A stretch of 64,000 nt of DNA from an uncultured Opitutaceae bacterium (lineage in GTDB: Bacteria > Verrucomicrobiota > Verrucomicrobiia > Opitutales > Opitutaceae). Of the stretch, positions 35,768-45,446 are shown piece by piece. Positions within the stretch are counted from its first letter, which is position 1. Each line of letters opens with the position of its first letter. Below the pieces are notes generated by a model. That model ran no database searches and had not been told where the DNA came from. It saw only the letters and a program-made list of their open reading frames with translations. Both the position numbers and the translations under genes were made by a program. Location: contig OX638348.1 in assembly GCA_951813085.1 (NCBI GenBank), positions 62,001 to 126,000 on the forward strand, read 5' to 3'.

Positions 35768-35908
35768 GCAGTGAATTCGGGCGCTATCTGAGAACGGGCG
35801 TGAGCTATCTCCCGAGCACCGTTATTTGATGGATCAATTGACGAGCAACTGGAGATCGACTCAGTTGCTCGTGGAGCCCTGATATAGAAAATACTCAATT
35901 TCTCCACT

Positions 35909-36560
35909 ATGCAAAATATGATTAACTGTACCCTCGCCATTAGCGTAATTTTGGTATTATCTGCCTTTGTAGGGTGTTCACGGCCAGGCTCGCCCTTGAA
36001 GGAATAAAAATTTCTTTGGCTCGCCTCTCGCAGTCCGAGCGGCGTGGCTGCAGTGGCAGGTCCACTAGTGGGATTGGCGGAATCGCGCATAGAGGCTCTG
36101 GTCATTGGGAAGACGCTAAAATGGATCGATGGGAAAACATACCAGAATTGGACAGTGGAAACGCTTATGTCATCATCTTTGGGACGGCACGACCCTATTT
36201 TTGAGGACGTTTATTTTCAGATAGAAGAAGACTCCAGAATGGAAACGCATCGCTATGAGTCGGAGGGAACGACGATTGGAGTCGTACACCAAGTAGACAG
36301 CCAGGCTGCGATTAAGCGAAGCCTCTGGGGGTTCTCCTGTATTCATTTACGAAAGACATATTCTGAAAGAAGACGCCATGGAATTCGAGGCAAAGCTCCT
36401 AGATATGAAGTTCGATCCTGGGCCGGTTGACGGGATAGTCGACTCCGATACTCGTGCTGCGATGGGACTTTATCTAGAGTATCGAGGGGCTGTCTACCGA
36501 CCTTTGGCACCTGCACTGTCTTCCGCTCTCTTCGAAGAAATTGTGGGACGACCTCTTTGA
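35909..36560 (+). pseudogene. Decayed lipoprotein with a C-terminal peptidoglycan-binding domain
   Basis: An ATG at 35909 opens a lipoprotein signal (MQNMINCTLAISVILVLSAF, then VGC). A TAA at 36005 interrupts the frame, which continues unchanged through PLVGLAESRIEALVIGKTLK and YFQIEEDSRMETHRYESEG. A shift near 36340 then leads to YERHILKEDAMEFEAK and a PG_binding_1-like unit (LDMKFDPGPVDGIVDSDTRA) ending at 36560. Rejoined, it is about 217 residues and would attach to murein in the periplasm. One stop and one shift suggest a dead or badly sequenced gene. It ends 35 bases before the left direct repeat of the island. Confidence 0.6.
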
Positions 36561-36595
36561 ATTGAGACCTGGTTAAGTCTAGTATTTCAGTTATC

Positions 36596-36625
36596 AGGAA
36601 ATTCAATTGTTCCGATTTGATTCGG
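36596..36625 (+). repeat. Left 30-bp direct repeat bounding the island
   Basis: It begins AGGAAATTCAATTGTT and ends with the inverted repeat CCGATTTGATTCGG. All 30 bases are identical to 43464-43493, 6.87 kb to the right in the same orientation. Genes with foreign character lie between. Confidence 0.85.
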
Positions 36626-36684
36626 GGAGATATACCCAAAGAACCGCGCATTGACACGTGCCCCTTCAAGGATGTTAAACGAAA

Positions 36685-37861
36685 CTAGGCGGAAAGCGCC
36701 CGGACCAGCAATTCTGGCAGGGAGGCCGTGCTGTTGATCCGCGCGGCCTCGCCGAAACATTGCCCCGTGGTCAGACCGGCACGTTCCGCCAGGTCGATGG
36801 TCGTGACAAGTCCCGAAGCTTCGCCTGTTGTACTGGTGCCATCAGCCCAAGCGCCATAGCCCTCACGTTCGATGGCGGCTGTGGCACCGCCAAACAGGAC
36901 GCTGTGCAATGCACCGGGCAGAGCAGTTTGTAATGGCACGGCATGTATAACCAAGTCTTCGCAATAATGTTGCTGAACCTGGTGCATGGGTTTGTGGTCG
37001 ATACTGAGGGTGTGAAATAGTAGAAACGGCCCCTCGTCGACGATGGGCCAACCATTGATCAGTGATGTCGCCATCCCGGCTTTGGTCAGGGCCTGGGCAA
37101 ATCGTGGGTAGTGATAGTGCGCTGCAATATCGGTGATGCCGTTAGTGTCAGCGGCAATTTCCTGTTGGTATGAAAGTTGTGCGCGCATGACGTCAAAAAG
37201 GCTCAACATCCATGACGATGGTGAAAAAGCTTTGGGCTTTATCGTCTGGTTTAAGGCCATGGCGCGTCATGAACTCTGTTGCTGTTTCTGTCGCGGAATG
37301 GGAATTGCCGGCCCAGCCGCTGATATTGGTGCGACCGAGCAGTCTGCCCATGTCGTCGAGAACGATCCGGGCCTTTGTTACTCTATAGCCTGCAGCCGCC
37401 AGCACAGATTTCCCGTATCGGACCGAATGGGTCATCATCAGCAATCGTGATAATTCATCGGCGGGGAGGTCCAGCAAGTCTTTGGTGGGTGGTAGGCTTT
37501 GCGCAGGAATTCCAGTTTGGCGATGGTGGCAAAGTTGGCGATGTGTTCCATCGTTGCCTGTTTAATCGCTCCTAGGCCTGTCGTGCCATAGGCAACACCC
37601 AATTTGTTCATGACCCGCATGGTCGCGTATTGAATGGCGGGCACCCCACGCGGCGTTAGGGGGGACGGGCAAAATATTTTCAATCATGCCTTGGATGGGC
37701 CCAGAGACGGCGCCCGGCGGCGTTGGTTTTGCCTCTCGGAAGGCCGCATCCATTTTGAAGGTGCCGGTGCCCGGATCGAACGATCTGGCAACATCGCCTG
37801 CCCGCCCGTTTGGATCACGGATGTTGATGCCCGCAGATGTGCCGCTTTGCTCTACTTCCAT
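36685..37861 (-). pseudogene. Island protein 3, about 390 residues, broken by three frameshifts
   Basis: Four overlapping frames continue one another: 37861-37562 (INIRDPNGRAGDVARSFDPG), 37683-37438 (IQYATMRVMNKLGVAYGTTG), 37477-37193 (LLDLPADELSRLLMMTHSVR) and 37260-36685 (LFDVMRAQLSYQQEIAADTN to SLPELLVRALSA). The frames alternate between only two phases, as expected from single-base gains and losses. The start ATG overlaps the stop of the 1114-residue gene, so the two were co-translated. No signal peptide is evident and no known domain was recognised. The composition is soluble and globular. Function unknown. Confidence 0.55.
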
Positions 37862-40800
37862 ACGCTAACCAGCGTTTTCAAGCGCTTCCGTAATGTCGGC
37901 CCGATTGGGTCAGCCTGGCCAAAATAATCAGGCCCCTTTGGTTCAGGCTTTCGTTTCACCAAATCATTCACCAATTCCTCAAACCGTGCAGGGGTGATGC
38001 CCGGTTCACTTTCCAGAACTTCGCGGGCGAGGCGGGCGCGGGTTGGGTCGGTAGAATCCAGTTGGCGGGCGATGCGTTCTGCCCCGGCTTCCATCAGCTC
38101 GAAGATGCCGGTGCGGCGGGCGTTGATCAGGTTTTTGACAGTGCCGAAGGTATCTGGTCTGAAGGCTGAAGCCCAGCCTGGTTGGTTTGCACCTTCGCCA
38201 ACGACTCCAGCCAGTCGGTCCATCTCAGCCATAAAGGCATCGTCGAGTTGGGACATTAGGCCCGAGCCATCAAGGTCATCAAGATAGGAAAATACGTCGT
38301 CGACACTACTATCGAGAGCATCAGGCAAATCATCGAAACGGACGCCGCGCGCAGGTGGCGATAGGGCTGCTTCTATTTCCGGGTCGAGGCCCGAGGTTGA
38401 AGGCTCGCGCAGGGTGGGGGCATCAACACTTTCCCCGGCAGCCTGGGCTGCGCGGGTACGGTCGAGCGATTCTTCGAGTTCTTGCGATACTTGGGCGGCC
38501 CGTGAAGGCACGACTTCTGCGGCTTCGGTAATGTTATTGGCTTCCATCAACGCCTTGCGGCTGCGCGCAACGCGGGTCAGAGTCATCCCCTCGCCGAAGG
38601 CTTTAAACAGGTCCGGGGCGTCAATCATCATGCCCATGGCCGCGAAGGTCACCTGAGGGAACAGGGTTCCCATCACCGCCGACCAATCTCGTGTGCGAGA
38701 CTCGGCTCTTTCCAGCCGCCGCATGCCGGTAATGTCTGCGGCTGCCATGGCGAATTGAAGTTCAGCATCGCGGGCCCACTTTTCGTCCACTTCCTTATAG
38801 GTGGCATATCCCACGTCGATAGCATCGATGGCGAAAGTGGAGACAATGGCCGCACCAGAGCCCATGGCACCACCAACGATGGCCACCGGGATGGTCGCCA
38901 GTCCAACGGCCATGACCGCTTCGCGTCTGTCGGCCTCGGCCAGCTTTTCGTTGATCTGTACTTGCTCACCTGCAAATTTGACGGTGTCGACATGGCCCCG
39001 GGCTCGATAGTCTGGAGCCCAATAGAGCGGCGCAGGTGCGGGTACCATCAGCTTGGCTTTGGCTAGCGCGGCGACAGCGTCAAACTCATAGGCCGTCAGC
39101 TTGAGCAATTCTTCGACATCGCAGTTATCAATTTCGCGCACGCGCGATGACTGAGCGGCCATCAGATCTTGGTATTTGCGCAAAGCTTCGCGTGTGGCAT
39201 TGATGGCCCAGCGTTCAACCTCGGTGATTTCCTTGTCATGGACATCACCAATGACGGCCTTGTGAAACGTCCAGTCAAACGTGGTCTGGGACCCATCGAT
39301 GCCGATTACTTCAATACGACTGAGGGGTGTTTTGCCCTGTAATACCACAGGTTCCATAGCACGGCGGAACGCGAGAATTTCTTCATCACTTTGCAAGTTC
39401 GCAAAGCCGGCACGGTTGCGATCCAGCTGGCGCACAAAGGTGTCACGCATCATCAGCATGGCTGCGTGCTGACCTACAGAGACCTTGCTTTCAACCCAGC
39501 CGGGGATGGGGAAGCGCGATCTTCCCGAATTAATGAGGAATTTGGAAATCGACTCCGCATGGGCTCGTTCTGTTCGCACCCGGTCTGCATTGGGGATCCC
39601 CGCACATTGTGCTGCAATACTGAGCCAGCGTGTCCAGTCGCCGCCAACTGCCGTATCGCCCGCTGTAGCGAATGTCGTTGCCTGCACCATGGGCGGTGGC
39701 AGTGAAATGATGCCGGGCTTGCCAATGCGGGCAAAAACCCGTGAACCATGGCCGCCCGAGACGCTGTGGTAGGGGCGTCCTGACGTCGATTCGATGACTT
39801 TCCCCGCAGGCAGGCGTGGGTCCACCCGAATGAACTCAGTGCGATAGATCCGGGGATTTTCCAGGTCCTGAATTGCAGGAATGCCTTCGCCGTCAGCGAC
39901 AAGCAGGCCGCCTTCATGCCAAGCATCCATGCCCGTGCCTGGCGGCGAGGACCCGACAATGATCGGGATGGATTTGACGGGCAGGGGATGCTTCGTCTCG
40001 ATTTCGATGCGGATCATCTCACCAGAAAACAGATAGGATGACGATTCATGCTCGTTGTTCTGGCGACCGATCTTCCGGACAATGCGCAATCGGGCTGTAT
40101 TATCCCCGAATTGGAGGAGCCAGGCATTTTCCGAACCACCATAGGTCAGGGTCTGCCAGCCTGGTACGACTTCGCGTGACAGGGTTGCGCGCACGATGAC
40201 AGCATCCAATTTGTCTACTTTAGCGCGGGCCGATGCGTCTAGGCGCCTTTTGACGATGTCGCGACCGCGGGTGAAGTCGTCAAAGCTGCGGTCTTCATCA
40301 GCAACACTGGGGCGGTAGGCTTCTCGTCGTTCCTCGCGCTGGCGATAGTCAGACAGTCGGCCGATTTCGACATAGCGAACCCCCGTTGAGCCCGCCTTTA
40401 TTTCGATCGATTGGCTCCAGTCGCGAGGAAGGTCGCACCCGAATATAAACAATGTCCGTGATTCCCCATTGCCGCTTGCACCAGATGCGAACGGATATTC
40501 GTAGTAGGGCATAAAGGTGCCGTCAGAAAACATCTCTTTGGCGAGTTGGTCCTGAATGGGCACGATGCCATAGACTTGTGGTTTCGGTCGCCGCCAGCCC
40601 TCGCCGCCGATTGCCCACCAAAGGCCTTCATCATCTTGCTCGAGGCGTCCAGCGCGGCCATAACCGTCAGCCGCACGATGGATGAAAGAGTTAACTCGAT
40701 AGCGCCAGCTTCCCACCAACGCTGCTTTCGATATACGTTTCAGCCGCACTTCGACCTTGTCGATGTCCGTTTGCTGAAGCGGCGTGAAGGGTAGTTCCAG

Positions 40801-41196
40801 ATCCTCGGTGCCGCCCGTAATAGTGATGGGTCCCAATTCTGGCGTATCGACTAGGATAAGTTCATCCGGGAAGTATTTCCCCGTCTTTCGGGTGCCATTG
40901 GGGGAGCCAGGGCCAAACTCCACCACGAGCTCGTCGCCTTCAAGGGCGCTGGATTGCGCCTCCAGCGGTATTTCTTCGCCGGTTTTCGGGTGGAACAGAA
41001 TAAGCCGTACCGAGCCGTCTTGAATACGCGCTTCACTAGGAACACCGCCCAATTCAGCATCCCAATAGGCGGTTTTCCAGGTGCCTTCCAGGGCCTCCCA
41101 GGTCAGCGGTGCGGGATCTGGTGTCTGTGCGCCTGCAAGCGGCGCTAAACATACCAGGCAGAAAACAGCGATTGTGGGTTGCAAAATCTGGCTCAT
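37852..41196 (-). CDS. Large exported protein of unknown function (1114 aa), island protein 2
   Basis: An intact 1114-codon frame with a signal peptide (about residues 1-23, ending PLAGA). Residues about 30-130 look like a beta-rich domain (WEALEGTWKTAYWDAELGG, RLILFHPKTGEEIPLE). A long middle region has further beta-rich and helical parts. Near residues 765-800 an Ala/Gly/Val-rich hydrophobic segment (VGLATIPVAIVGGAMGSGAA) could enter a membrane. The last 250 residues are charged and helical (EELVNDLVKRKPEPKGPDYF). No known domain was recognised. The start overlaps the stop of island gene 1 and the stop overlaps the start of island gene 3. It is the only undamaged gene of the three. Confidence 0.75.
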   Translation of the reverse strand: MSQILQPTIAVFCLVCLAPLAGAQTPDPAPLTWEALEGTWKTAYWDAELGGVPSEARIQDGSVRLILFHPKTGEEIPLEAQSSALEGDELVVEFGPGSPNGTRKTGKYFPDELILVDTPELGPITITGGTEDLELPFTPLQQTDIDKVEVRLKRISKAALVGSWRYRVNSFIHRAADGYGRAGRLEQDDEGLWWAIGGEGWRRPKPQVYGIVPIQDQLAKEMFSDGTFMPYYEYPFASGASGNGESRTLFIFGCDLPRDWSQSIEIKAGSTGVRYVEIGRLSDYRQREERREAYRPSVADEDRSFDDFTRGRDIVKRRLDASARAKVDKLDAVIVRATLSREVVPGWQTLTYGGSENAWLLQFGDNTARLRIVRKIGRQNNEHESSSYLFSGEMIRIEIETKHPLPVKSIPIIVGSSPPGTGMDAWHEGGLLVADGEGIPAIQDLENPRIYRTEFIRVDPRLPAGKVIESTSGRPYHSVSGGHGSRVFARIGKPGIISLPPPMVQATTFATAGDTAVGGDWTRWLSIAAQCAGIPNADRVRTERAHAESISKFLINSGRSRFPIPGWVESKVSVGQHAAMLMMRDTFVRQLDRNRAGFANLQSDEEILAFRRAMEPVVLQGKTPLSRIEVIGIDGSQTTFDWTFHKAVIGDVHDKEITEVERWAINATREALRKYQDLMAAQSSRVREIDNCDVEELLKLTAYEFDAVAALAKAKLMVPAPAPLYWAPDYRARGHVDTVKFAGEQVQINEKLAEADRREAVMAVGLATIPVAIVGGAMGSGAAIVSTFAIDAIDVGYATYKEVDEKWARDAELQFAMAAADITGMRRLERAESRTRDWSAVMGTLFPQVTFAAMGMMIDAPDLFKAFGEGMTLTRVARSRKALMEANNITEAAEVVPSRAAQVSQELEESLDRTRAAQAAGESVDAPTLREPSTSGLDPEIEAALSPPARGVRFDDLPDALDSSVDDVFSYLDDLDGSGLMSQLDDAFMAEMDRLAGVVGEGANQPGWASAFRPDTFGTVKNLINARRTGIFELMEAGAERIARQLDSTDPTRARLAREVLESEPGITPARFEELVNDLVKRKPEPKGPDYFGQADPIGPTLRKRLKTLVSVWK

Positions 41197-43149
41197 TGGT
41201 CGGCCTCCGGAGTTTCTGGGTCACCGTGGGAGACGTCCCACATGAAATAGTGCAGCTCGTGCGCAGCAATTTGGTGTCTTCCTCTGTGGGGTACAGGAAT
41301 ACATCATACGGTTGCTCTTCGCCATAATTCAGCTCAAGCCGATAGACTTGGCGGGCGGCAGGTTTTTCCAGCGTCCCTTCGACAGCGAAGGCCTCGCCAA
41401 ATTGAATAGGACCTTCCAGGGGCACATAAATATTATTTTGCAAGCGCACGAGGCGTGCGGTGATTTCAACAGGATTGGCCTGCCAGACCTCGCCATTGTG
41501 TTCGATCTGCCACAAGATGTTATGGGTGTCCCTTTCTTCTTCGGCATATTGGTGGGCACCACTTTCGCTCACGACCGTTTCGTTGAACTCATAGTGTGCG
41601 GTCAGCCGACCTTCGAAACGTTCGCCTTCAACAGCCGCGTGCACCAGCGAGTCAGAGTGGACAATACCGCCAGCGTCTAACAATTCGTGTCGCTGCCGCG
41701 CGGGATTGCTGACCATATAGTCATATTCCTCCCGGCGATTATTACTAAGGTTGAATTGTCCTTGAAATTCGCCGTAGGCCGCGACGGACCTGCCAGGGTG
41801 GTCGGTTGGACAAATAACCTAATTGGGGCATGGACAGTAAGGCCAAAGTGTCTGTTGGCAATGGTGGTAGGCGCATATTGGAATCGCGATCCGGATAGCG
41901 GGTGTTCATCCGATTGACCAACAATCCACCATTGGGCCTCACGACTTCGGCATGCCCGACCCAGGCGGGATCCATGCGTTCCTCGGTTTTCGCCCAAAAG
42001 CTGTCGGGGGCCTTGTTGGGACCGATCCACCAAGCCATACGAGACACCTCGAGCAGGCCGGCGATCAGGGGATCACGAAACACGTTGTAAAAATAAGGGG
42101 GTGTCGTTTCATGGAGCTGTCGTTCCATGTCGGTCATCTCCACGGAAGACAGATCCAGGGTGAGTGAAGTGCGTATCTCTTCAATCCTGTCGATCAACTC
42201 GCCGACTCGCTGCATATCTTCAGGCGTGTAGCGCCAGACAATCAGTGTCAGGTTTTCACCGCCGCGAACGTGCCCTTCAGGATCGTTGGCGCGTGACTAG
42301 GGACTCATTTCGTCTGTATTTATTTTGGTGGGATCGTCGGGGCTTTGGTGCACCTGCCTAGCTTGGGCCCCTTCAAAGTAGATGTTGGTGGGGCCAGAGT
42401 CGGGTTTAGCCGAGTCTGGGTCCCAATACCGTTCTTCAATATGGGTGTAGTATTGTATGCCCTCAAGAATGCGGACAATGGTTTCAGCGTCATCAGATAA
42501 TTTTTTTACCTCGTTCAACGCGGCCCGAAATTCGTTCTCGACCGGCTTGTAGCTGGGGAATTTGTGCAGTCGCTCAAGCCATTGGTCGAGCGAGGCTTGC
42601 CACATGGCGAGATCAATTTTAATGCCGTCCTCGCCCAGATTGTTGGCACTATCCTGTGTTACTAACCTTGCCGATATTGTTGTTGGACCGTGTCGCCATG
42701 TATTGAGCGTGTCGAATGTCCGGCCCGATGCCAGATGTGTGCTGCGATTGTGATCCAGCCCTTCGCGCGTGATATTTCAGGGTGACCACATAGGAATCTT
42801 CTGCATTGGGCAGAATGCGGTCTACCGCCTCGTCGCGTGCGGATCGTGGTCGCACGACCGGGGTTGCAGGTACAGGTGAAACCGGGGGAGGTTGAGGGCT
42901 ATCTTCTGGTGGTTCCCATGCTGGCGGTGGTTCGACGGTTGGTATATCGGGAAATTCGAAGTCTGGCATCTCGACGGGTTGAAATTCAATGGGTTAAAAC
43001 TCAATAGGCTTGGTTTCTTCCACCTGCGCCAGGGCCGCGGGTGCAGGCAAAACAGCAGCGAAGGCAATTGTCAGGCCCTGGGTAAGAGCGAAACCTGCTG
43101 GAGACAGACTATTTATAGCCAATAATTTTGGCGACCTGACAGTATTCAC
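41193..43149 (-). pseudogene. Exported island protein 1, about 650 residues, broken by shifts and stops
   Basis: A GTG at 43149 with GAGGAGG upstream begins MNTVRSPKLLAI and a long signal peptide ending PAALA. Then follow a TAA in frame near 42997, a Pro-rich linker (PTVEPPPAWEPPEDSPQPPP), a shift near 42758 into REGLDHNRSTHLASGRTFDT and LAMWQASLDQWLERL, a TAG at 42297, the continuation GGENLTLIVWRYTPEDMQRV in the same frame, a shift near 41810 into AAYGEFQGQFNLSNNRREEY and VYRLELNYGEEQPYDVF, and a last shift near 41250 into AHELHYFMWDVSHGDPETPE. The final stop overlaps the ATG of the 1114-residue gene. Three shifts and two stops point to real decay. No domain recognised. Confidence 0.6.
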
Positions 43150-43337
43150 GCACTTTAACCCCTCCTCGCGGCAAGGCCCGCGAGCACCCCCTAAACCTAG
43201 GCGTAGAGAGTTGCGGCCTGACCCCGGGCTGGCCGGTTCCTGCGCCTCCCGTGGTCGCTGATGGACGGCTATATTGACCGATGGTCGTCGGCGTTGCGGA
43301 GGTTGCTGTTACTGACTGGCTCATGGCGTTGCTCGAT

Positions 43338-43493
43338 CTAGTCGAAAGCCCGCCTCAGGCTCCGGGCAATTTTTGCAACATCCTCAGCTGCCTCGGCCGT
43401 CGGGTGGCGTGTCATCATCAGTATTTGATGGCGAATGGCGTCGGTGACCCGAAGGTCGTTGAAAGGAAATTCAATTGTTCCGATTTGATTCGG
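43338..43493 (-). pseudogene. C-terminal gene remnant at the right island border
   Basis: The minus strand reads GTIEFPFNDLRVTDAIRHQI, then LMMTRHPTAEAAEDVAKIAR and SLRRAFD followed by a stop at 43338. The part left of the repeat looks coding. The direct repeat itself forms its first codons and no start codon is available, so this is a fragment cut or fused at the border. A short frame after it (43324-43109, beginning MSQSVTATSATP) may be a further small gene but cannot be supported. Confidence 0.4.
43464..43493 (+). repeat. Right 30-bp direct repeat bounding the island
   Basis: Identical over 30 bases to 36596-36625. The terminal CCGATTTGATTCGG is a short inverted repeat (CCGA/TCGG). Confidence 0.85.
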
Positions 43494-43503
43494 AGGGGTT
43501 GAT

Positions 43504-43519
43504 AGGAAATTCAATTGTT
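43504..43519 (+). repeat. Partial third copy of the border repeat
   Basis: AGGAAATTCAATTGTT repeats the first 16 bases of the border repeat exactly 40 bp after the right copy, then diverges. Confidence 0.6.
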
Positions 43520-43948
43520 GGAATAGCTTGGCCTTAATATTAGATAGGCGATTTGAGCCCCAGAAACAAGCGTTTTAGTAGCGATTCTGAGATTAACGGG
43601 AGGAGCCTATACCTTGGCCTACCTCCGACACCCCCAGCTTCCAAACAGGCCCTTGAAGAGGCTGTTCTGAAGCAGAAGAAGCAATCCGAGAGGATACCCT
43701 TGGTCAGAAAACTGGTCCCTTCGGCCTTTTACCTAATGACTGATATTCCATCTCGAATTCCGTTTGCTCCGGTGTTCCACTCATTTAGCTAATCTCCCTT
43801 CATGTTTTTCAAAGTGTCAGCGGGATAACCAAAGTCCGCCAACCCTCAATCTTCACGAATGTACGAAAATTTCGTAGTGAAAAATAGAGGACATGCCTCG
43901 ATTGACATTTCCCTATTTCCGATAGGTTGGCAGGAATAAATTCCAGCC
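43520..43948. other. About 430 bases right of the island without a supported gene
   Basis: An 79-codon frame at 43553-43792 (MSPRNKRFSSDSEINGRSLY...) has no family character, codon bias or ribosome-binding site to support it. Nothing else was recognised. Confidence 0.4.
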
Positions 43949-44194
43949 ATGCGAAACAAGATCATTGCAAGGCTGAAACACGTGCGACCCGGATATGATC
44001 TGGACAAGTTGCCAACTACCTTACTCGAAGCCGTAGTCGAAACGGCGATACCTTTGATCGAGCAGGAAGCCAGGGAAGCTGAAGAGCGAGCCATTCAGAA
44101 AATGGTGAACGATAGGTTTATCGCCAAAGTTATTAAGACCACATTGGAAAAGAAGACTGGACGGCAGCCAAAGCAGACTGAAAAACGACCTTAG
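43949..44194 (+). CDS. Small charged helical hypothetical protein
   Basis: An 81-codon frame starting MRNKIIARLKHVRPGYDLDK. It has regular amphipathic helices (TTLLEAVVETAIPLIEQEAR) and a Lys-rich C terminus. It is not recognised. The coding-like composition and absence of a better frame on either strand make it the only plausible gene between the island and the tRNA cassette. No signal peptide or clear ribosome-binding site is visible. Confidence 0.4.
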   Translation: MRNKIIARLKHVRPGYDLDKLPTTLLEAVVETAIPLIEQEAREAEERAIQKMVNDRFIAKVIKTTLEKKTGRQPKQTEKRP

Positions 44195-44930
44195 GTCGGC
44201 AAGAGAAGATCCTTTCCCGCTTTACTTAGTAAGGCTACCTACCACTTACAACCCCTTTCCCGCAATTCGCCGCGTTGCGATACTTGGGGGAAGGATCATG
44301 CAATCGAGTCAGCGAAAGACTGTCCCTCTATGAGAACAGACATTCGCTTGGTACTCGATCTTAGAACTTATGCAGGCCAACAACCGGAACACGCTCCGGT
44401 AGATGGCCTTTCTTTTGCTAAGGGGCGCTGCCACCTAGCGCAGGGTAAGGGCCTCCCCAACCTTCCGCGCTACGCTTGTGCAGGCCGGGCGATTCCCCTC
44501 CCTTGCCCTTTGCCTCCTTGTTCTCGCCGAAGGGCAGGTTTCGCAAATTCGAAACTGCAACCTAACTGAATAAAAATTGACACCCGAAGCTCGGAAGATC
44601 CGGACTGAAGACGATACTCTAGCCGATTCCTTACAGGAATGTTAGCGAGCATAGCGGCACACCGCCAGCGAAGGGCAAGAACCTCGATCAATTAATTCCT
44701 CAAATGAGGATATCACGAATCAACGACATTCCCTATTAGGCCTCCTCGGGTTCTGTTATAAAACACTTAAAAGCCCGATCGACTCTAGCAGAACTTGGCG
44801 TCTGTTGACACTCTCATCAACCTGTTCCTAGGCAGAGTTTGAAACACCCAAAATAAGCAACAAAATTAAATAAACAAAGGCAACAGATCTACTTTATCTA
44901 TATAAATACGTAATAATAAGTATTTTAAAA
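44195..44930. other. 736-base gene-less stretch
   Basis: No supported gene. Short inverted repeats occur (GCGCT/AGCGC near 44427-44443, TCCGG hairpin near 44386-44400, TGCCCTT/AAGGGCA near 44504-44536), but they do not match repeat types A or B. The last 200 bases are AT-rich and lead to the tRNA fragment. Confidence 0.4.
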
Positions 44931-44989
44931 TGGTGGGTCCGGAGGGATTTGAACCCACGACCAACCCCGACTAGTCAGGGCTGCTCTAA
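44931..44989 (-). pseudogene. Partial tRNA (3' three quarters, 59 nt)
   Basis: The minus strand reads TTAGAGCAG, an altered anticodon arm with 18 instead of 17 bases (GCCCTGACTAGTCGGGGT), TGGTC, then the same T arm, acceptor 3' strand and CCA as the complete tRNA at 45244-45319; 34 bases of the 3' part differ by a single base. The 5' acceptor strand and most of the D arm are missing. The loop GACTAGTC lacks the usual U33 arrangement, so it cannot be a working tRNA. Confidence 0.75.
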
Positions 44990-45234
44990 GTTTCGTTCGC
45001 CAAAAACTCTATCGCCTTTGAAGGGTTCTTCCAGCGCTTGAGTTTAGCTTCGATCGATCGCGCCTCAGCTATCGAATCAAATTCGCAAGACGTGACTAGC
45101 TCCAGCGGCAAACCCAAGCGTTTTGTGGAGTAGACCCATCCAGAGTTGTGCCTTTCCAATCGCTTCTCAACATCCTGGCACGACCCAATATAGAAACGGC
45201 CAGATGTACCTTTTAGAATGTACACGTATCCCAT
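44986..45234 (-). CDS. GIY-YIG endonuclease-domain protein embedded in a tRNA cassette
   Basis: An 82-residue single-domain protein. The motif GYVYILKGTSGRFYIGSCQD has the GIY-YIG-type pair (VYI...YIG), followed by the catalytic Arg in VEKRLERHNSG and the Glu in EARSIEAKLKRWKNPSKA. This is the small UvrC-Intron-type (URI) family. The ATG lies nine bases after the CCA of the complete tRNA, with no Shine-Dalgarno. The TAG stop is supplied by the TTAGAGC of the partial tRNA copy downstream. The gene is thus exactly bracketed by tRNA sequence. A nicking or homing-like activity linked to the duplication is inferred, not shown. Confidence 0.85.
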   Translation of the reverse strand: MGYVYILKGTSGRFYIGSCQDVEKRLERHNSGWVYSTKRLGLPLELVTSCEFDSIAEARSIEAKLKRWKNPSKAIEFLANET

Positions 45235-45243
45235 CTGCAGAGT

Positions 45244-45320
<77 letters not shown>

Positions 45321-45446
45321 CCCAGAAAAGAGATGGGGAATAAACGGGTGCCGGAAAGCGTTGGCAAGTCGAATATTCTACATCGAAGGGCAATCGCGGA
45401 CCTTACCTTAGCTGCGTTGACAAAGGAGCAACTTCGACGCTAGGAA

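Larger units (their letters stand above)
36596..43493. mobile_element. Putative genomic island bounded by direct repeats
   Basis: The 6.9-kb segment between and including the identical direct repeats carries only minus-strand genes whose protein style (signal peptides rich in Ala/Pro, Proteobacteria-like composition) differs from the surrounding verrucomicrobial genes. Its genes overlap one another (ATGA and longer overlaps), as in a compact operon, and have no counterpart elsewhere in the window. No integrase, transposase or relaxase is recognisable inside, so the mode of entry is unknown. The left flank consists of broken genes, consistent with insertion followed by decay. Confidence 0.55.

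Noticed and set aside
36596-43493. Prophage or IS element
   Set aside because: No capsid, terminase, integrase or transposase sequence was recognised and the border repeats are direct, not inverted.
44330-44569. A 79-codon plus-strand frame and its antisense in the stretch before the tRNA cassette
   Set aside because: Low-complexity Pro/Arg/Cys composition, no start signal and overlapping inverted repeats; not supportable as a gene.
44931-44989. A working amber-suppressor tRNA (CTA in the loop of the partial copy)
   Set aside because: The 5' acceptor strand and D arm are absent and the loop has eight bases without a proper U33, so no cloverleaf can form.
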